Below are positions 10,704-23,185 of a DNA stretch of 64,000 nucleotides, one piece after another. The translations under genes and the position numbers were made by a program. Numbering within the stretch: position 1 is the stretch's first letter; the number at the start of each line of letters is the position of its first letter. Origin of the DNA: Cladorrhinum sp. PSN259 (Eukaryota > Ascomycota > Sordariomycetes > Sordariales > Podosporaceae); assembly GCA_033725935.1 (NCBI GenBank), contig MU867061.1, positions 868,001 through 932,000 on the forward strand, written 5' to 3'. The notes below the pieces were generated by a model. It saw only the letters and a list, made by a program, of their open reading frames with translations, had not been told where the DNA came from and did no database searches.

Positions 10704-12942
10704 GAAGGAGCTCGAGCTCGAGCTTGCTCGACAAGAGGAAGTTATCAACAAGGCGGGAAGCAGGATGACGCGGATATCAATGCCACCACCGCCTCCTCCA
10801 GCAAAGGAGCCCCCAAGTAGGCCATCAACATCGGCCTCAACTGTGGATATCACATCGAGGCCATCATCACCACCTAACCGCCCATTACCACCGAGACCAA
10901 TGTCGAAAGCGCCTGGCCTTTCCAGGTCGACGACAAGTGCATCAACATGGACTGCACCAAGCCTCCCACCACCAAGTATCCCGCCACCAAGTCTCCCACC
11001 ACCCACCAGACCACCACCACTTAAACCACAGGCTCCCTTAACAATGAACCCTCCTACACGACCTGGGACGTCGGGGACTTCAAAGACTGGAACGACTGTG
11101 TCATTTCCAGCCTCACTGGCAACGAAACGGATGTCATGGACATCAACCGTGGTAAATAGGAGGATAAAATATGGTCAAGGGAAGTTCGGCAATATCGAAC
11201 TTGTCCCACAACCCAGTGATGATCCAGATGATCCTCTTGTATGTTTACTTTCCTACCTCAGACTCCCCAATATCTGATACTGACTGATGACCACCAGAAC
11301 TGGCCAACATGGAGGAAAGAACTCAACTTTTACTCGCTCATGCTTTTTGTCGCCATGACCGGCGTCCTCAAAACGATTCTTATGACTGTTAATGCCCAGC
11401 TCGCGGAGAGCTACGAAGTTTCTTATACGGCCGTTGCAGCCCTCACGGGCGTTCCCTTGATTCTGTCTTCTGTAACTGGTTTACTCTGCCTCGTGGCTTC
11501 GAGGATATGCGGCAAGAGGCCGCTTTATCTGGTTTCTGGCCTTTTGGTGTTTATCGGAACGGTGTGGAACACCAACGTGGCGACGAGTTATGCCCAGCAC
11601 ATGGCTGCGAGGGTATTTCAGGGGCTCGGGTGGGGTGCGTTCGATACTCTTGTTCTTGGGTCGATTCAAGATACCTATTTTGTAAGTTTAATCACTGCTC
11701 CAATTTTATAATCTCACCTTTACTGACAACCCTTAAAAGGAACACGAACGCAGCCTCCGCACAGCAATTCACTCAATAGTCGCCATTTCCACAACATGGG
11801 GTGCTCCCCTCCTAGGCGGCGTAGCTTCCCAAGGCTCCACAGGCTTCTCACTCCAATTCACGATCCTGAGCGCCTTCTTCGTCCTCGCCATCCCAGCCAT
11901 CACCTTGGGGGTCCCCGAAACAGCCTTTGACCGTACGCTCGCCCTCGCCCTCGCCCAAACACCGGCCACAGCAACCAGCAGCCCAAGCAGCAAATACAAC
12001 CCAAGCAAATCCCTCCCCTTAGCCCCTCGCACCATCTTCTCTATGGAGTTTTTGTCAGACTACATCGTCAAACTCAAACCATACTCTTACTTCCCCCCTC
12101 CTCATTCTTCTTCTTCCTCCTCATCCTGGACGTCAAAATCCATTCTCCTCCAAGCACCACTAGCACTCATAGCCCCCACCACCCTTTTACTGTTCGTCGT
12201 CTCAGCCCTCCCTTACTCTATCCTCTGGGGCTTCTCCTCCTCCTTGTCACTCTTATTCCACCCGCTCCCGTTTATGTTGACGCCATCCTCGATCGGTTCA
12301 CTTCTTCTCACACCTTTCCTCCTCTCGACTCTTACCGTTTCGGCCTCGAATTTCATCAGGGCGTACCAAACCCGCTTCTCGCCCAAGCTTCACGTCGCGT
12401 CCGTGGCGCTCGGTTCCCTCCTTGCTTTTATCGGGATCTTGACCTTTGGTCTGCACATCGATAGCTGCATGTCGCGCCCGCAGGACTCGTCGGAGGCGGA
12501 GACGGTATCCGTTTACGCGCTAAACTACCTCGGGCAGAAAGTAAATTTTCCTGCCGTGTCGTTCGTCTTGGGGCTGTTGGCAGCGGGCGTATACGTACTG
12601 GACGCTACCGTTGCGCCGATAATTAGAGTAAGCACGGCGTTTACCAGCAGTAACCTCTCCGTCGCCGTTCGCAACACGGGGGATATGACGGCCGGTGTGT
12701 CGTGCTGGAGGGGCCTGATCGCGGGGATATGCGTCATTGCGGTGCCTAATGCCGCTTGGGCGTGGGACGGACTCAGGGCACTGTGCATAGGGTTCGGGAT
12801 AGCGCAGATGGTTGTCGGGGCTGTGGTGGGGACTGTCTGGTGGTTGTGGGGTGAAGAGATTAGAAGGTGGGATGGGAGGGTGATGAGGCTTGTCGATTTG
12901 GAGATGCTGAAGCGGACTGGAAGTTTTTTTGATGCTGATTGA
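10681..12942 (+). CDS. MFS transporter with proline-rich N-terminal extension
   Basis: Exons 10681-11238, 11298-11681 and 11740-12942, all in phase 0, giving 714 aa. The first ~165 residues are cytosolic and proline-rich (repeated PPP, SLPPP), a typical disordered tail. From residue ~187 (NWPTWRKELNF) comes the fungal drug-H+ antiporter type of MFS fold: first helices FYSLMLFVAMTGVLKTIL, then ASRICGKRPLYLVSG, the cytosolic loop 2 signature region (R-x-G-K-R-P), and GLGWGAFDTLVLGSIQDTYF. The loop between helices 6 and 7 is long (Thr/Ser/Pro-rich, about 295-350). It should sit in the plasma or vacuolar membrane. The cargo cannot be told; a multidrug or metabolite exporter is the family default. 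No metabolite cluster is near. Confidence 0.85.
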
Positions 12943-13590
12943 GTTTTTTTTTTATATACATGAGGTTTTATGACGAGTTAGACTCTTCTTTTTTTATGTT
13001 GGTTGGTTTGGTTGGTTTAATGATGTATGAGTATGACGGATGGATAATTATCTCTTTGGCTTGTTTTGGGAGAGGATTGGGATGGATATGTTGATGATAC
13101 CAAATGGACAAAGGGGACTCTTTTTTTTTTTACGACATGAAATTGCTTCTTACGATCTGTGAAACTTTCCAGGTAGAGATATATGAGTATTTTACATCAC
13201 TATCGAGCCTCCTTGCTCTTCATTCTTGGGGATTATTTCCCGCCAAACTTCCTTTCAGCCTGTCTCCTCTCCGGTCACAGTTGAGCTGGCGGCAAAAGGG
13301 AATCATGTAAGCCGCAGACAGCAGACAAGCATTTTGTGTATTCTAGAAGACTTCCATTGACAGGCATTCAGGCGAATTGCATTAAACATCCCGTCGATCA
13401 AACACTTGCAAAAAGCCACATGCACTTACCCCTCCAAGCGAAAATTATGGGACGACAAAAACCTCAAGATCAGACGACCCAAGAACAACAGAATCTGGAT
13501 ATCTGTGTAAAGCTCCTACCAATCACAATCTCTACATTGTTTACCTCCCGTTTGGCTTTACTTATCCTCTTATCCTCCCTCTCCTTGCAC
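12943..13590. other. Convergent 3' intergenic region
   Basis: It separates the ends of the MFS gene (+) and the sorbosone-dehydrogenase-like gene (-), so it should contain both 3' UTRs and terminators. T-rich and A-rich stretches right after 12942 fit a polyadenylation area. No gene seen. Confidence 0.5.
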
Positions 13591-14970
13591 TCAAGCACCA
13601 TAAATGACATAAATCTCGCCAGAAGTATCACTGCTGACGTACAACCTCCCCTTCTTGTCAAACGCAAGTCCCACAGGCCTGAAGCAGCTATTCGGGCACC
13701 CCCCCGGATTGCTGTTCTCCATAACGGGGATCTGTGCCGTCTTGCTCGACACGTCGTGAACGGGCTGGCCGTCCTTGAAGTCAACCCTCATGACCCTGTA
13801 TCCGTCCGCGGGGTTCCTGTTCCAGCTGCCGTGGAAGGCAATGTAGGCCTGGGTCGAGTTTGCATTGAACTTGACGTCCAACGGAGCCGTGTGGGCGTGG
13901 AAGTGAAGACGGCCGTTCATCCGGTTCGCGCAGTCGTTGGCGTTTGGTACCCCGTCGGGCTTGAACAGCGTTCCGACGACGACGTTTTGGAGGCCTACGC
14001 TCTCAGGGTCCCAGGCGGGCACGCACGAGGGATAACCGTAGTTGAGGCCCTTGTACCTGTTGGTTGTCGCGTTGAGCACGCCGTGGTAGGAGAGACGCTC
14101 GGCGGGGTTGTCGGTGTGGATGTCACGGCCTGAGAGACGGACGTCGTCCATTTGGTTCTCGACGGACCACTGTCATACTGGTTAGGAAGGTAATAAGAAA
14201 AGGTGGTGAAGTGAAGAATGACATACGATGCCGCCGTAAGCTGGGTCCTCGGTCAGGCCAACGATGTTGCGGAGACCCCAGGCGAGGACTTCACCGCCAG
14301 TGTTGTACTGATGGGCAGAAGACTGGCCTCCGCTGATGCTGAAAGTCTTGATCATGCTGCGTCCCGCAGACTTGTCGGTCGTGGCCGTGTCAATGTTGCC
14401 GTTGGAACCGCGAGCGACCAAGATGGTATCAGGAGACCACTGAGACGTGGTAATGGCACGAGTAGGGTGGGTGCCCGTGTTGGACATACCCTGAACGATG
14501 GCCTTGCCGGACCCTACTGCACCGGTGGAAGGGTTGTAGCTGTACTGGAAGACGCTGGCCAGCGTGGAGGTGAAGAGGGTGTTGCCATCAGCGCTGAGGG
14601 CGATTCCGTGGTTGGTCTAAGACACCATGATCAGCTTGGATCCAGCAGATTTCGAGTATGATGTAGAACTTACCTGAGTACCGCTAAGTGTCGAGCTGGA
14701 CCCAGCGCAGACGTTCTGGCCATTTTCTTGTAAGACGATACGTCTAACGTTCTGGCTACCACCCTCAGCAACGAGGAGGTTACCGGCCGAGTCGATAACA
14801 AGATGACGGGGCTGACGAAGACCCGTTGCCAGAACACTGACTCTATATCCAGAGCCCATCTTGGGCTGGTAGCGGCCGCTGACACCAGGGCATGATTGAG
14901 CAGCAACGTCAGGGACGAAGATGGAGGTGAGAGCGGCCACGCCCGCAACTGCCGTGCTGACACGACCCAT
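13591..14970 (-). CDS. Secreted L-sorbosone dehydrogenase-like (PQQ-type beta-propeller, AA12-like) protein
   Basis: Exons, in order of transcription: 14674-14970, 14227-14616 and 13591-14169, introns of 57 nt each, product 421 aa. I chose the second Met (MGRVSTAVAGVAALTSIF) because it begins a signal peptide with a likely cut at VAAQ-S. The body repeats propeller-blade phrases: LRQPRHLVIDSAGNLLVAEGG, HGIALSADGNTLF, AWGLRNIVGLTEDP, DVKFNANSTQAYIAFHGSWNR and FRPVGLAFDKKGRLYVSSDTSGEIYVI. This is the glucose/sorbosone dehydrogenase fold; fungal members belong to CAZy family AA12 (PQQ-dependent pyranose dehydrogenases). Cysteines near CPNSCFRP suggest a disulfide. An extracellular sugar oxidation role is likely, but I did not verify PQQ-binding residues one by one. 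Confidence 0.85.
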
Positions 14971-15870
14971 TGTGAATATGTCTTTTGGTAGCAATCTCTG
15001 TCAAAGGGAGATGAAGAGAAGACTTCAGAAATCCTGAGGCGTACTCAAGTCATAAATTACTTCCCCTCGGCAGCATCCGAGAAGAGGTGGTGGTGCGGGA
15101 TCCCTCTTGCATTCTTATCTGAGACCTGTGTGCATCATCGGTAGGACGTTACCGGCCGCAACATGACTTCCCGTTGCAAAACCCACGTACCGGTTCCCAT
15201 CGACGTCGTGCCCGTCATCGTCGCCACCATACACCGTCCATCACAAAGCATGGTTACAATCACAGATTGCTAAATGGCACAAACAGCAAAACGATACCCA
15301 GATGCGGGGATCCATACTCCGGACGTGGCTTGGCAGGAAGCCCAGCCACATTCATCCAGAATGTTCAATCTATCCGTGCCCTTTGGTGTTTCCCTCCCTG
15401 ATCGCATACCGAGAGAGTTGCATTTCGGATATTGAAGTGGAATTGGCTGTCACGTATAATAATACATCACAAAAAGGAAGCACCCCAAGCCGGACTAATC
15501 CGTTTCTTCCTGAACCTTTTAAAAGTGTCTAACGCATTTGTGTATAATGTCATCAATGATGCATGGTAAAAGATGCGACCTAAAAGCACTTTTGTGTCCT
15601 GTCCCGAGAGTAAATCTGACTCCGGCCGATGGATATTCCTGCATGGTTTATGCATATTCCATTCCTACGTCCCCTCGTTAAGCAATTGGTTGCTTCTCCC
15701 GCTTTCCTTAAAATGAAGAAAACAAGAGCAAAAAGGAAACGCTCGCTGTAATATCAAGACAGCTATAAGAAAAGTCAACCCCCTCCTTGGCGCAGCGTCG
15801 CGTGTATAATCTCTCAAAACGCTCTCCTACAAAGCACGCACTAATTGGGCGGACTGGAGTCGGAGTCTTC
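14971..15870. other. Intergenic region upstream of the sorbosone dehydrogenase-like gene
   Basis: It should contain the promoter of the gene starting at 14970 and the 3' UTR of the phosphatase gene ending at 15871. No coding feature supported. Confidence 0.45.
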
Positions 15871-17944
15871 CTAGCTTCGCTCCGTGACCGTCCAACGACG
15901 TTTAGTGCAAGTGACGTCTCTCAACCGATCGGCATCCTCGGGTGGCCGCGGGCTCATACCACCCCACAGGCCACCAGAACCGGCGTGCAGTTGTTCTGTG
16001 TCGGGTTTAGGAGTAGACGAGGGTGAGATGCCGATGGTGGGGTCATAAATGTCGTCCCCAGGGACCGCAAGTGAGGAAAAATCATTGCTACCTTCGAAGA
16101 AGGGACTTGCCGCAGTTTCCTGCACTGCTTTGGGCGTCACAACCGATGAGGAACTTTCCTTCTCATGGCTAAAGTTAAGGACCATATTGTCATCGTCCTC
16201 ATCCTCCTCGTCGGCGGCAGAGTTGGGCGACCAGAGCCCTTTCGAGGGCCGACGTCCGAACGATATGACGCCGCTCCCCACGGTTATACCACCAGCGCTA
16301 GCGGTGGTTCCAAATGACAGTCGGCTGCTGGTTGCAGGAGCATTACCTTGCAGTCCTTTTCTCAAACCACTCAAAGCGGAATTGGCAGATGACACCCGGC
16401 TAGAATTGCTGTCATTCCAAGAGAAATTATTCACTGATGAGAATGACTGGTGGCGCCCACGAGAGCCGTTGACGACGCTAGCTATCGAGGGCGAGCGGGA
16501 AGAAGCAGGGGTGGAAGGAGGCGATCGAATGTGATCGGTGTTTGCAAACAGCTTCAGGTCGTACAGCTGGTGAACAGGCGGCTTGTTGGACGTGGCTTGG
16601 CCTCCATTTTGCACGTCAATCTCTGCTGTACTGGACTTCCGGACGGCCATTGTGAGCGAAGTCATTGCCACATCCATCAAGACTGGCTGATGAGTGATGG
16701 CTCCGATCAGGGCATTGCAGCCAGCTCCATGCGAGACCATGACAACAACTGCCTCGGTTTCAATGTCATCGTCGTCATCAATAGCGCTGTCGGTCGAGTC
16801 CTGTCTTGGGCCTCGACTAATAGTCTTGGTGACCATCTCTGTAGGCTCGTCCGCCACCGAGTACCAATCCACTAGTTTCTGAACTCCTGCGCGAAACCTC
16901 TTGTGCATATCAGTCCACTCCTCTGGAAAGCTTCCGCCATCACCCCAATCTAGAGGGGGCCGCATCGAATCCCACTGGTAGTCAACCGAGGTGCAGGCAT
17001 CTCGTGCATGCGAGACATATCCCGGAGGAATTGTGTTTTTGATGTGGACGGCATAGTGTGGAACCGGAGAAACATACCCAAAGACGTCGGTCTTTGGCGC
17101 TGAAGCCAGAGAACTCTCACTTCTCTGGCTGCTCTGGCTGCTGATGCTGGGGCTCCTAGCCAGTGCGCCACTCAAGGTGGACATGCTCCCTAAGCTATCA
17201 TATTCGCCGTCGCTCGGCGGCGAACCGGGCCCTGACCTACCACCCGGGCTCCAGAGTTGTCCCTGCGAGTTGGAGTGGTTATGTGAGATAACACTGGGGT
17301 AGTGTGTGTAATCCTCCCTCCTGAGCAGCTCGGCCTTAGCGCTAGCCAGCATCATAACGGATTCGGGCGGTGGAGTGATGAGTTCGAAGTAGGTTGGGGA
17401 TAGCCATTCTCCGAGAAATGCATCGAGGCGGAGGATGGATTTGCGGATTGTGATATGCTTTTCAGGTATGTCTTTGAGGTTTGTGATTATGGGTTTTGGT
17501 CGTCCGCCATGTGCTGAAGGTGGTGTGGGTGGCCTCGTTTCTGAGACGGCCTGGACAGGCCCAAACGGAGTTGAGTCTTGGGCAAGGCCGGCGCTGATGG
17601 CAATCGAGGTTTGGATGCACCGCAAAAATGGTGAGCTGTGAAGAACGACCTTGTATCTCTTTCGTTTAAGCTTCTTGTCTGCGTTTTGCAATGCGGCAAG
17701 CTCGTCTTCGCGGACCCTCTCTTGAAGTATCGCAGCTATCCGAGCCCCCAAGTTCTTCGCTTGTTGCCAGCCACTATAGGTGAGAGGAGGATCGTAGGGG
17801 GCAGGGGATGAAAGGTGCCATTGCTTGTCGGCAGCGTCCAGTCGATACCCGTGCCTGCGATATCCTCTGTTAGCTTTATACAGTGAGAGGGGAGAAACAC
17901 GCGACTCACCTCACCACAAACAGGTATGCTGGGGGTCGCCCCAT
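15871..17944 (-). CDS. Histidine phosphatase (phosphoglycerate mutase-like) superfamily protein
   Basis: Exon 1 is 17910-17944 (35 nt) and exon 2 is 15871-17854; the 55-nt intron (GTGAGT...CTAAC...CGCAG) splits the catalytic Arg codon. The join gives FVVRHGYRLDAADKQW, so the RHG phosphohistidine motif is Arg12-His13-Gly14. A second core motif, VVVMVSHGAGCNALIGAI, lies about residue 380 and supplies the second catalytic His. The first core ends with SSPFLRCIQTS, the usual S-P-x-x-R-C-x-x-T element. At 672 aa the protein is far longer than a 200-300 aa PGM-like enzyme: Ser/Pro-rich segments are inserted between the core halves and form the C-terminal ~270 residues, with acidic DEEDEDDDN. UBASH3/Sts-like fungal phosphatases have this build. 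The substrate is unknown. Confidence 0.88.
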
Positions 17945-19830
17945 ACTTTGATGTGTTGCTCTTGTTGGACTGGGTATTGGTGCTCAGTCGGAATTATCGA
18001 GAAAACTAGTGGAGATTTTTTGCTAGCGAAGGACGTCACAATGTGGGGTTGGAGAATGGGATTCCGAAAGATGGTTCAAGGAATCGTGGGGAAAGCGGGG
18101 ATTCGATGATGTTGATCAAAGACGCTGAAGACGCTATGCACAAGTTGGGGCGGGAAGCTGGCAGATAATCCAAGCTTTCGGGATAAACTAGATGGATGCT
18201 CGTTGATATTGCTGTTGCATGTGGTGTAAGTGGTTTGGGTGGGTTGGTTGTGGGTTCTAGGTTAATCACAAGATTCAAGTCGTCGTCGCGGTCCAACAGG
18301 ATGGAAATTGTGCCTCTTCGAATACAGATGATTGATTGGTTCGATGCCAATTAGTTCGCGAACCGGCCTGGTCCTTCGGGATGATGATGGAAAAAACTCA
18401 GGAGACTCGAAGGGGGTGCTTCGTGGTTAGTCTGGCAAGTGAAGAGTACTTGTATGTTTGGTCGTTGGGTGCCGGGGTGTCTGCTCGTTTCTCCCCACAC
18501 TTTCAGCGGGGCTGACACAGAGAGCTTAAACCGCCAACCGCGTGCGTTGCAGGGGATGGCGCGGACTTAGCTTCTTCGACCGGGTTTGTTCGTGTTACCG
18601 TGCCGGCAGCTTCAACCAGGTGAGACCAGGCTCAGACCCTGATGAGGCGAATGACCTGGAAAGCCGCTGCAATTGCTCAGCTGCCGTACAGCAAGTGACC
18701 GTGCTCGAAACTCGTAATTTGTAATGCGAATTTTTGTTGTCTGTGGTGTTTTGCGAGGTTGTTCTGGCCAAAACTCAAAAATGTCCGAAAAGTCCAAGAA
18801 AGGAGGTTGACTGCTAGGCAACTCATGCGATTCTTGCGTCGAAATAGCGCGGTTTTCTGGTTTCCAATTTCTCAGTTGCCCCACGCTCTTATTTTCGCGT
18901 CGAGGACTGTCGTCACATTGTCACATGCCCTGAGCGAAAACCCCACCAATTGGACCTGTGACCACGGCCTCGCTTTCCAGACTCAACTGAAGCGCCGCAA
19001 TCTCCAACAAGGGCTCATCTCTCAAATTCTATCGGACTTCGGCAAATATTCTGACCCCGCTGTCAAATCCGCCATCAACGAATGCACGGAGCACTCTGAC
19101 TGGGGAACTGACGCGGGGAGGGCGGGTCCCCCACTGTGTTTCAGCGCCCCAAATCCTTGTAACCATTCATTGAAATAGTGTAAATTAGGCTTGGCGAGCG
19201 ACCGCGAGGGGTTCTGTGGCCAGTATTTGGAAAGAGAAATCCAACAACACCCGCCAAGCTGAGCTGCTGACAGATGGCAAATCAATAACCCCCCGCCGCT
19301 TGCCCAACGGCTTTCAAAGGCACAAAGGGTTCGGGCCATCGATATCCTCCGGGAACTAAGACGCCGCTGATGTGTCTCCGACAATCTATCGACATAGCCC
19401 CAAGCCACACCAAGACACTACGACATGCGGCGAACCCCGACCTAAAACATGCGTGCTCGTCGAGGTAGAAGAAATAGGGGCATTTGATTTGCATCAGATA
19501 TCACGACATTCTTTTCGGGATTGATACGTGCCAAGCTTAGACCATTTACAGCGAATTGTGAGATCGTTGGCCAAACGTTGCCAATGAGGCAAGCATCAGC
19601 CCTGGTGATGAAGAGCTTCACATTTGATCGTAAGATAGGTTAGGTGTTAGCAAGGGATAATCGAAGTTATATGGATACATGAATGAAAATAGGTCTAGGT
19701 CTCAAAAGTCGAGGTGGCACGTGCTGATGACCTAGTTCGGGGCTGTTCGGGGTGTGTAATGGGATGTTCTTGCTCCATGGCGTCTTTCAACGGCTTAGGA
19801 ACAGTTAAAGTTTGAATGACCCCGATATCT
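17945..19830. other. Intergenic region, 1.9 kb
   Basis: It contains the promoter of the phosphatase gene and the 3' flank of the protease gene ending at 19831. Several short frames exist, the largest 139 codons (18759-19178), but they lack family signal and are crossed by longer non-coding stretches. Nothing else supported. Confidence 0.45.
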
Positions 19831-22800
19831 TCAGACGCCACTTCTACCTGATATTATCAGGGAGAGCAAGCAAATTCTGAGCTCATGCGTCTCATGTAAA
19901 AACCTCTCCGCTGACAAATAAGACCACCTGTCCAGCATTTCCGTTGACAGCATCCCAAACAGCTTCCGCATCCCCGTCATCGTCCAGAGTTGAGAGCTCT
20001 TCCATGCCTCTCCCGGCCTGAAGTTTTGTTTCAATTCGTCCTCGTACAATCTTGCATAGCCAAGCAGCATTGCAGCGATCCCGGCGGCGATCGGAGTGCT
20101 GACTGACGTTCCTGACTTGCAAACCTCCCCGCCGCCATTCCGATCGAGAGCAGCCCCTGGGACGTCCTGTCCAAGTGTCATGAAACAACTGGCACCGTCA
20201 TAGTCGGGCGGCGGATTGAACCGCTGGAGCCACCCCTTGTCGTCTGTGCCTCTCATCGAGATGACGTACGGGTGCTTCGCAGGAAACATTTCTGGTTGGT
20301 TTCCACCCTCGTTTGCCGCTGCCGCGAAAAATATAATTCGCTGGTTCCGGACTTTCAGGGCTTCTGAAATGGCGTTGCTGATGGCTGGCTCGCCGTTGAC
20401 GAAAATCTCTTCGTCGAATCCGAATGACATGGAGATTATGTCTGCTTGGCAGTCCTTTGCTGCCCAAAGGATTGCCTTTGGGGATGTCATGTCAGCTTCT
20501 TATGTATATACCTAGACCAACAGCATACTAGCAATGAAGCATACCTCTGCAATATTCAACGTGGAACTTGCCAGATCTGGTGTTCCTCTGGCAACTCTAG
20601 CAACATAGATATCTGCTGCAGGTGCCACTTTCATCATCAACGACAGAACGTGTGTCCCATGGCCATCAACATCCAATCGGAGACTATCAGAACTGACATA
20701 ATCCTTCCAGGCCTGAATTCGACGCCTTCGGTCTGGGGCTTTGAAGAATATGGATGAAGGATCATAACCTGTGTCAAGAACTGCCACTCGGATCCGTCCC
20801 AAAGCTCTGTTTTGCTTGAACGACGCGCATAGGCTTCTTGTGACCTCGGATTCTTGAATTTTACGGAGCCACAATTCCGCCTTGTCTCTGCTGCTATCCC
20901 TTGTCAGCACACTCTCTGGCATTTGTCATTTATGAGCACCTTGACGAACCTGGTATTCTGGTGATCGGAAGTGTTCAGAAGCGTAGCAGTGCCTCGGGAG
21001 CTGGGTCCTTCGCGGAGGTTCGAGTCTAAGACCTGGCCTGATTTGTCGACCCATTCGAACTTTTCTAATAGATTTCTCAGCGGGAGAACAATTTTTCTGT
21101 AAATAATTGCGCGTCTTTCGTCGACAGTGAGTCCATCTTGACGCTCCAAAGGATTTATTAGGTTTTGGAATATTTTTGGATTCGAACAGTCTTCGACCAC
21201 CGTTCTGTAGACTTTCCGTGCCTCTTCTTGCAAGTCAAGCTCAGGCCACCTTGCTGAATCTAATGCACGCTTTATATTGTAGAAACACTGGTTGGTCTCT
21301 TCAACGCTATTGAACCAAGAAACTTTGGTCCTATTGGCGCCCTTCATGCGTTTTTGCCGTCCAATCTCAACCAGGATGGCACCAAGGGCGAGCAGGCGAG
21401 GGTAGCGATGGAGATAACCACCGGTTTCAAGATAGTCCGCAAGCAGAGGTGCATTGTCAGTTTGGGTTAAGGAGAAATACGGACTTTCTTCTAGAAAAGA
21501 GTCACTAAGAGAGTCCTCGTCTCCTTCATCGTTACCTTGACCTCGCCGGAAAAAGTGCACAGACTCGGCAGTCCATCGAGAAGCCATCCAATCTGAGCCA
21601 TAGAACTTCCAAAAGGAATTGGCGAGAATGTAAGCAAGAATCAACTTCTTTCTCGATGCCAGACAAGTCTTCTCGAGCATAGCTGTAAGCGGCACGCTGT
21701 GCTCTTGAGCAATGTCGTCTTCGATCTCATCAGGATCTGGAACTCTTTCCAAGGTTTCGTTCTTCACTTTCAAGAGTATTTTGGCGGGCCCAATTCTTTC
21801 CCCAAGTATAGTGCAAAAGTGGTCGACAGTTTCGATGGCTCGGAGATGCGACTCAACTGAGATGGAATCATCGGCTCTTGTTGACTCGAAGACGGATGGA
21901 GACTCTTCATGATTCGTTGCAAATGCCACGGCGCGCTTTCGTGAACTCTTTCTGTGAGATCGTAAAGTTAGCCAGGCATGCAATGTGTGTGTGCTGTCAA
22001 GATCTGCATGACAGGGTCTCCCGTACTGACTTTGGTATCTGAAACTGCAGATGTTGCCACTCAATTTCATGGATTTCATTGACCGGAGGGTGCCTCGAGA
22101 TAACTGTGTCAAAAGCAATGGTGCCATTATCGTTACCCCCCCTAATTGGGTCTTTCAACCGTAATCGACTTTCGTGAAACTGCAAACAGCAACATTGCTG
22201 TGGCGTATATTTTGCTAAAATCCTATACAAGGTCTCCTGTACGTGGCTTGGCAGATCATTGGGAGAGTCGTAGTGGGGTGGCGATGTGGCCGTCGTTTGG
22301 ATCAAATCGCTGTCTCCTGGGCTGTTGATCCGTGCCGAAAACTGATTTAGAAACGAGAAATAGCTCTTTACTGCTCTTTGGTGGCTGCGAAAAAATGAAC
22401 CAAGCGCGGTTTCGAGCTTGACCAGAATGGTTCCCGATGGGATCTTCGAGGTTAAGCCATACAAGGTTGGGAACTGCTTTGGAAGCAAGGAGATGCTGTC
22501 AAGGCTTGGTAACGGCGGTAGCCCTCTGGGGTACTAATTCGCCCGCTTTGTGAGCATAGGTGCGCAAGCAGGAGGGGAGGTCGTGATCCCATACCGTACA
22601 TAGTCGTTCAAGACTTTCCAAGAACTTGAATAAGCTGGCATCTTGAGTTGAGGCCGTTTCTGCTCCGCCCAACTCGGTTTTTGCGCAACCAACTGCGATA
22701 ATTTGAAGGTAGCCGGCAAGTAATCCAAGGTTCTTAATAAAGGATGCCTTGGCAGCCTTCTGAGATAACCCATTATGTGACTCCTTGATAGCCAACTTTG

Positions 22801-23185
22801 TGGCAATTACCGCAAGCTCTTGGGCTGCGTCTTCGGCAAGCTCCCACGCTTGAGTGAAGGTATCCATTGTATGCGTGAAGGCATCCATTGTATGCGTGAA
22901 GAGAGATATTGTATGCGTGGAGAGAAATATTGTATGCGTGAAGAGAGATATTGTATGCGTGAAGCGAGATATTGTATGCGTGGAGAGAGATATTGTATGC
23001 GTGAAGAGAGATATTGTATGCGTGAAGAGAAAACTTGCATGCGTGAAGAGAAAACTTGTATGCGTGAAGAGAGATATTGTATGCCTAAAGAGGATTGCAA
23101 ATGATGTACCGAAGAAATGGAAATGCGAACAATCACCTGATTCCAGGTTTGCTCCTGCCGCCTCAACTATGCAGGAGTGCGGCAC
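19831..23185 (-). CDS. DUF7580-like domain + S8 subtilisin-like protease, gasdermin-linked (HET-Q2-like role)
   Basis: Five exons in order of transcription: 22595-23185, 22031-22533, 20950-21951, 20545-20890 and 19831-20475; total 3087 nt, 1028 aa. Residues ~30-110 are a heptad repeat (see separate entry). Residues ~110-690 resemble the fungal DUF7580 region (LRAIETVDHFCTIL, SRKKLILAYILANSFWKFY, YPRLLALGAILVEIG). The C-terminal part is a peptidase S8 domain with the triad in order: Asp ~738 (VAVLDTGYD), His ~776 (DGHGTHV), oxyanion Asn ~869 (AAANEGG) and Ser ~938 (GTSVSTPIAAGIAA). There is no signal peptide, so it acts inside the cell. It shares a promoter with the gasdermin gene at 23422. 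Weakest points: the start codon (ATG within the repeat, near 22880, is an alternative) and intron 22534-22594, chosen on reading phase. Confidence 0.85.
22866..23096 (-). repeat. Eleven 21-bp tandem units coding a 7-residue repeat
   Basis: Eleven near-identical 21-bp units (plus-strand consensus ATTGTATGCGTGAAGAGAGAT) lie inside the first exon of the protease gene. Because 21 is a multiple of three, copy-number change keeps the frame. Read on the minus strand they encode HTISLFT-type heptads; the two units nearest the DUF7580 part read HTMDAFT and HTMDTFT, which look like the ancestral form. If translation starts at one of those Met codons, most of the array would be 5' UTR. Confidence 0.95.

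Noticed and set aside
13336..14133. 265-codon plus-strand frame
   Set aside because: It is the antisense shadow of the last exon of the sorbosone-dehydrogenase-like gene, which has clear protein similarity on the minus strand.
22866..23096. CRISPR array
   Set aside because: The units are contiguous 21-bp tandem copies without unique spacers, and the genome is eukaryotic.
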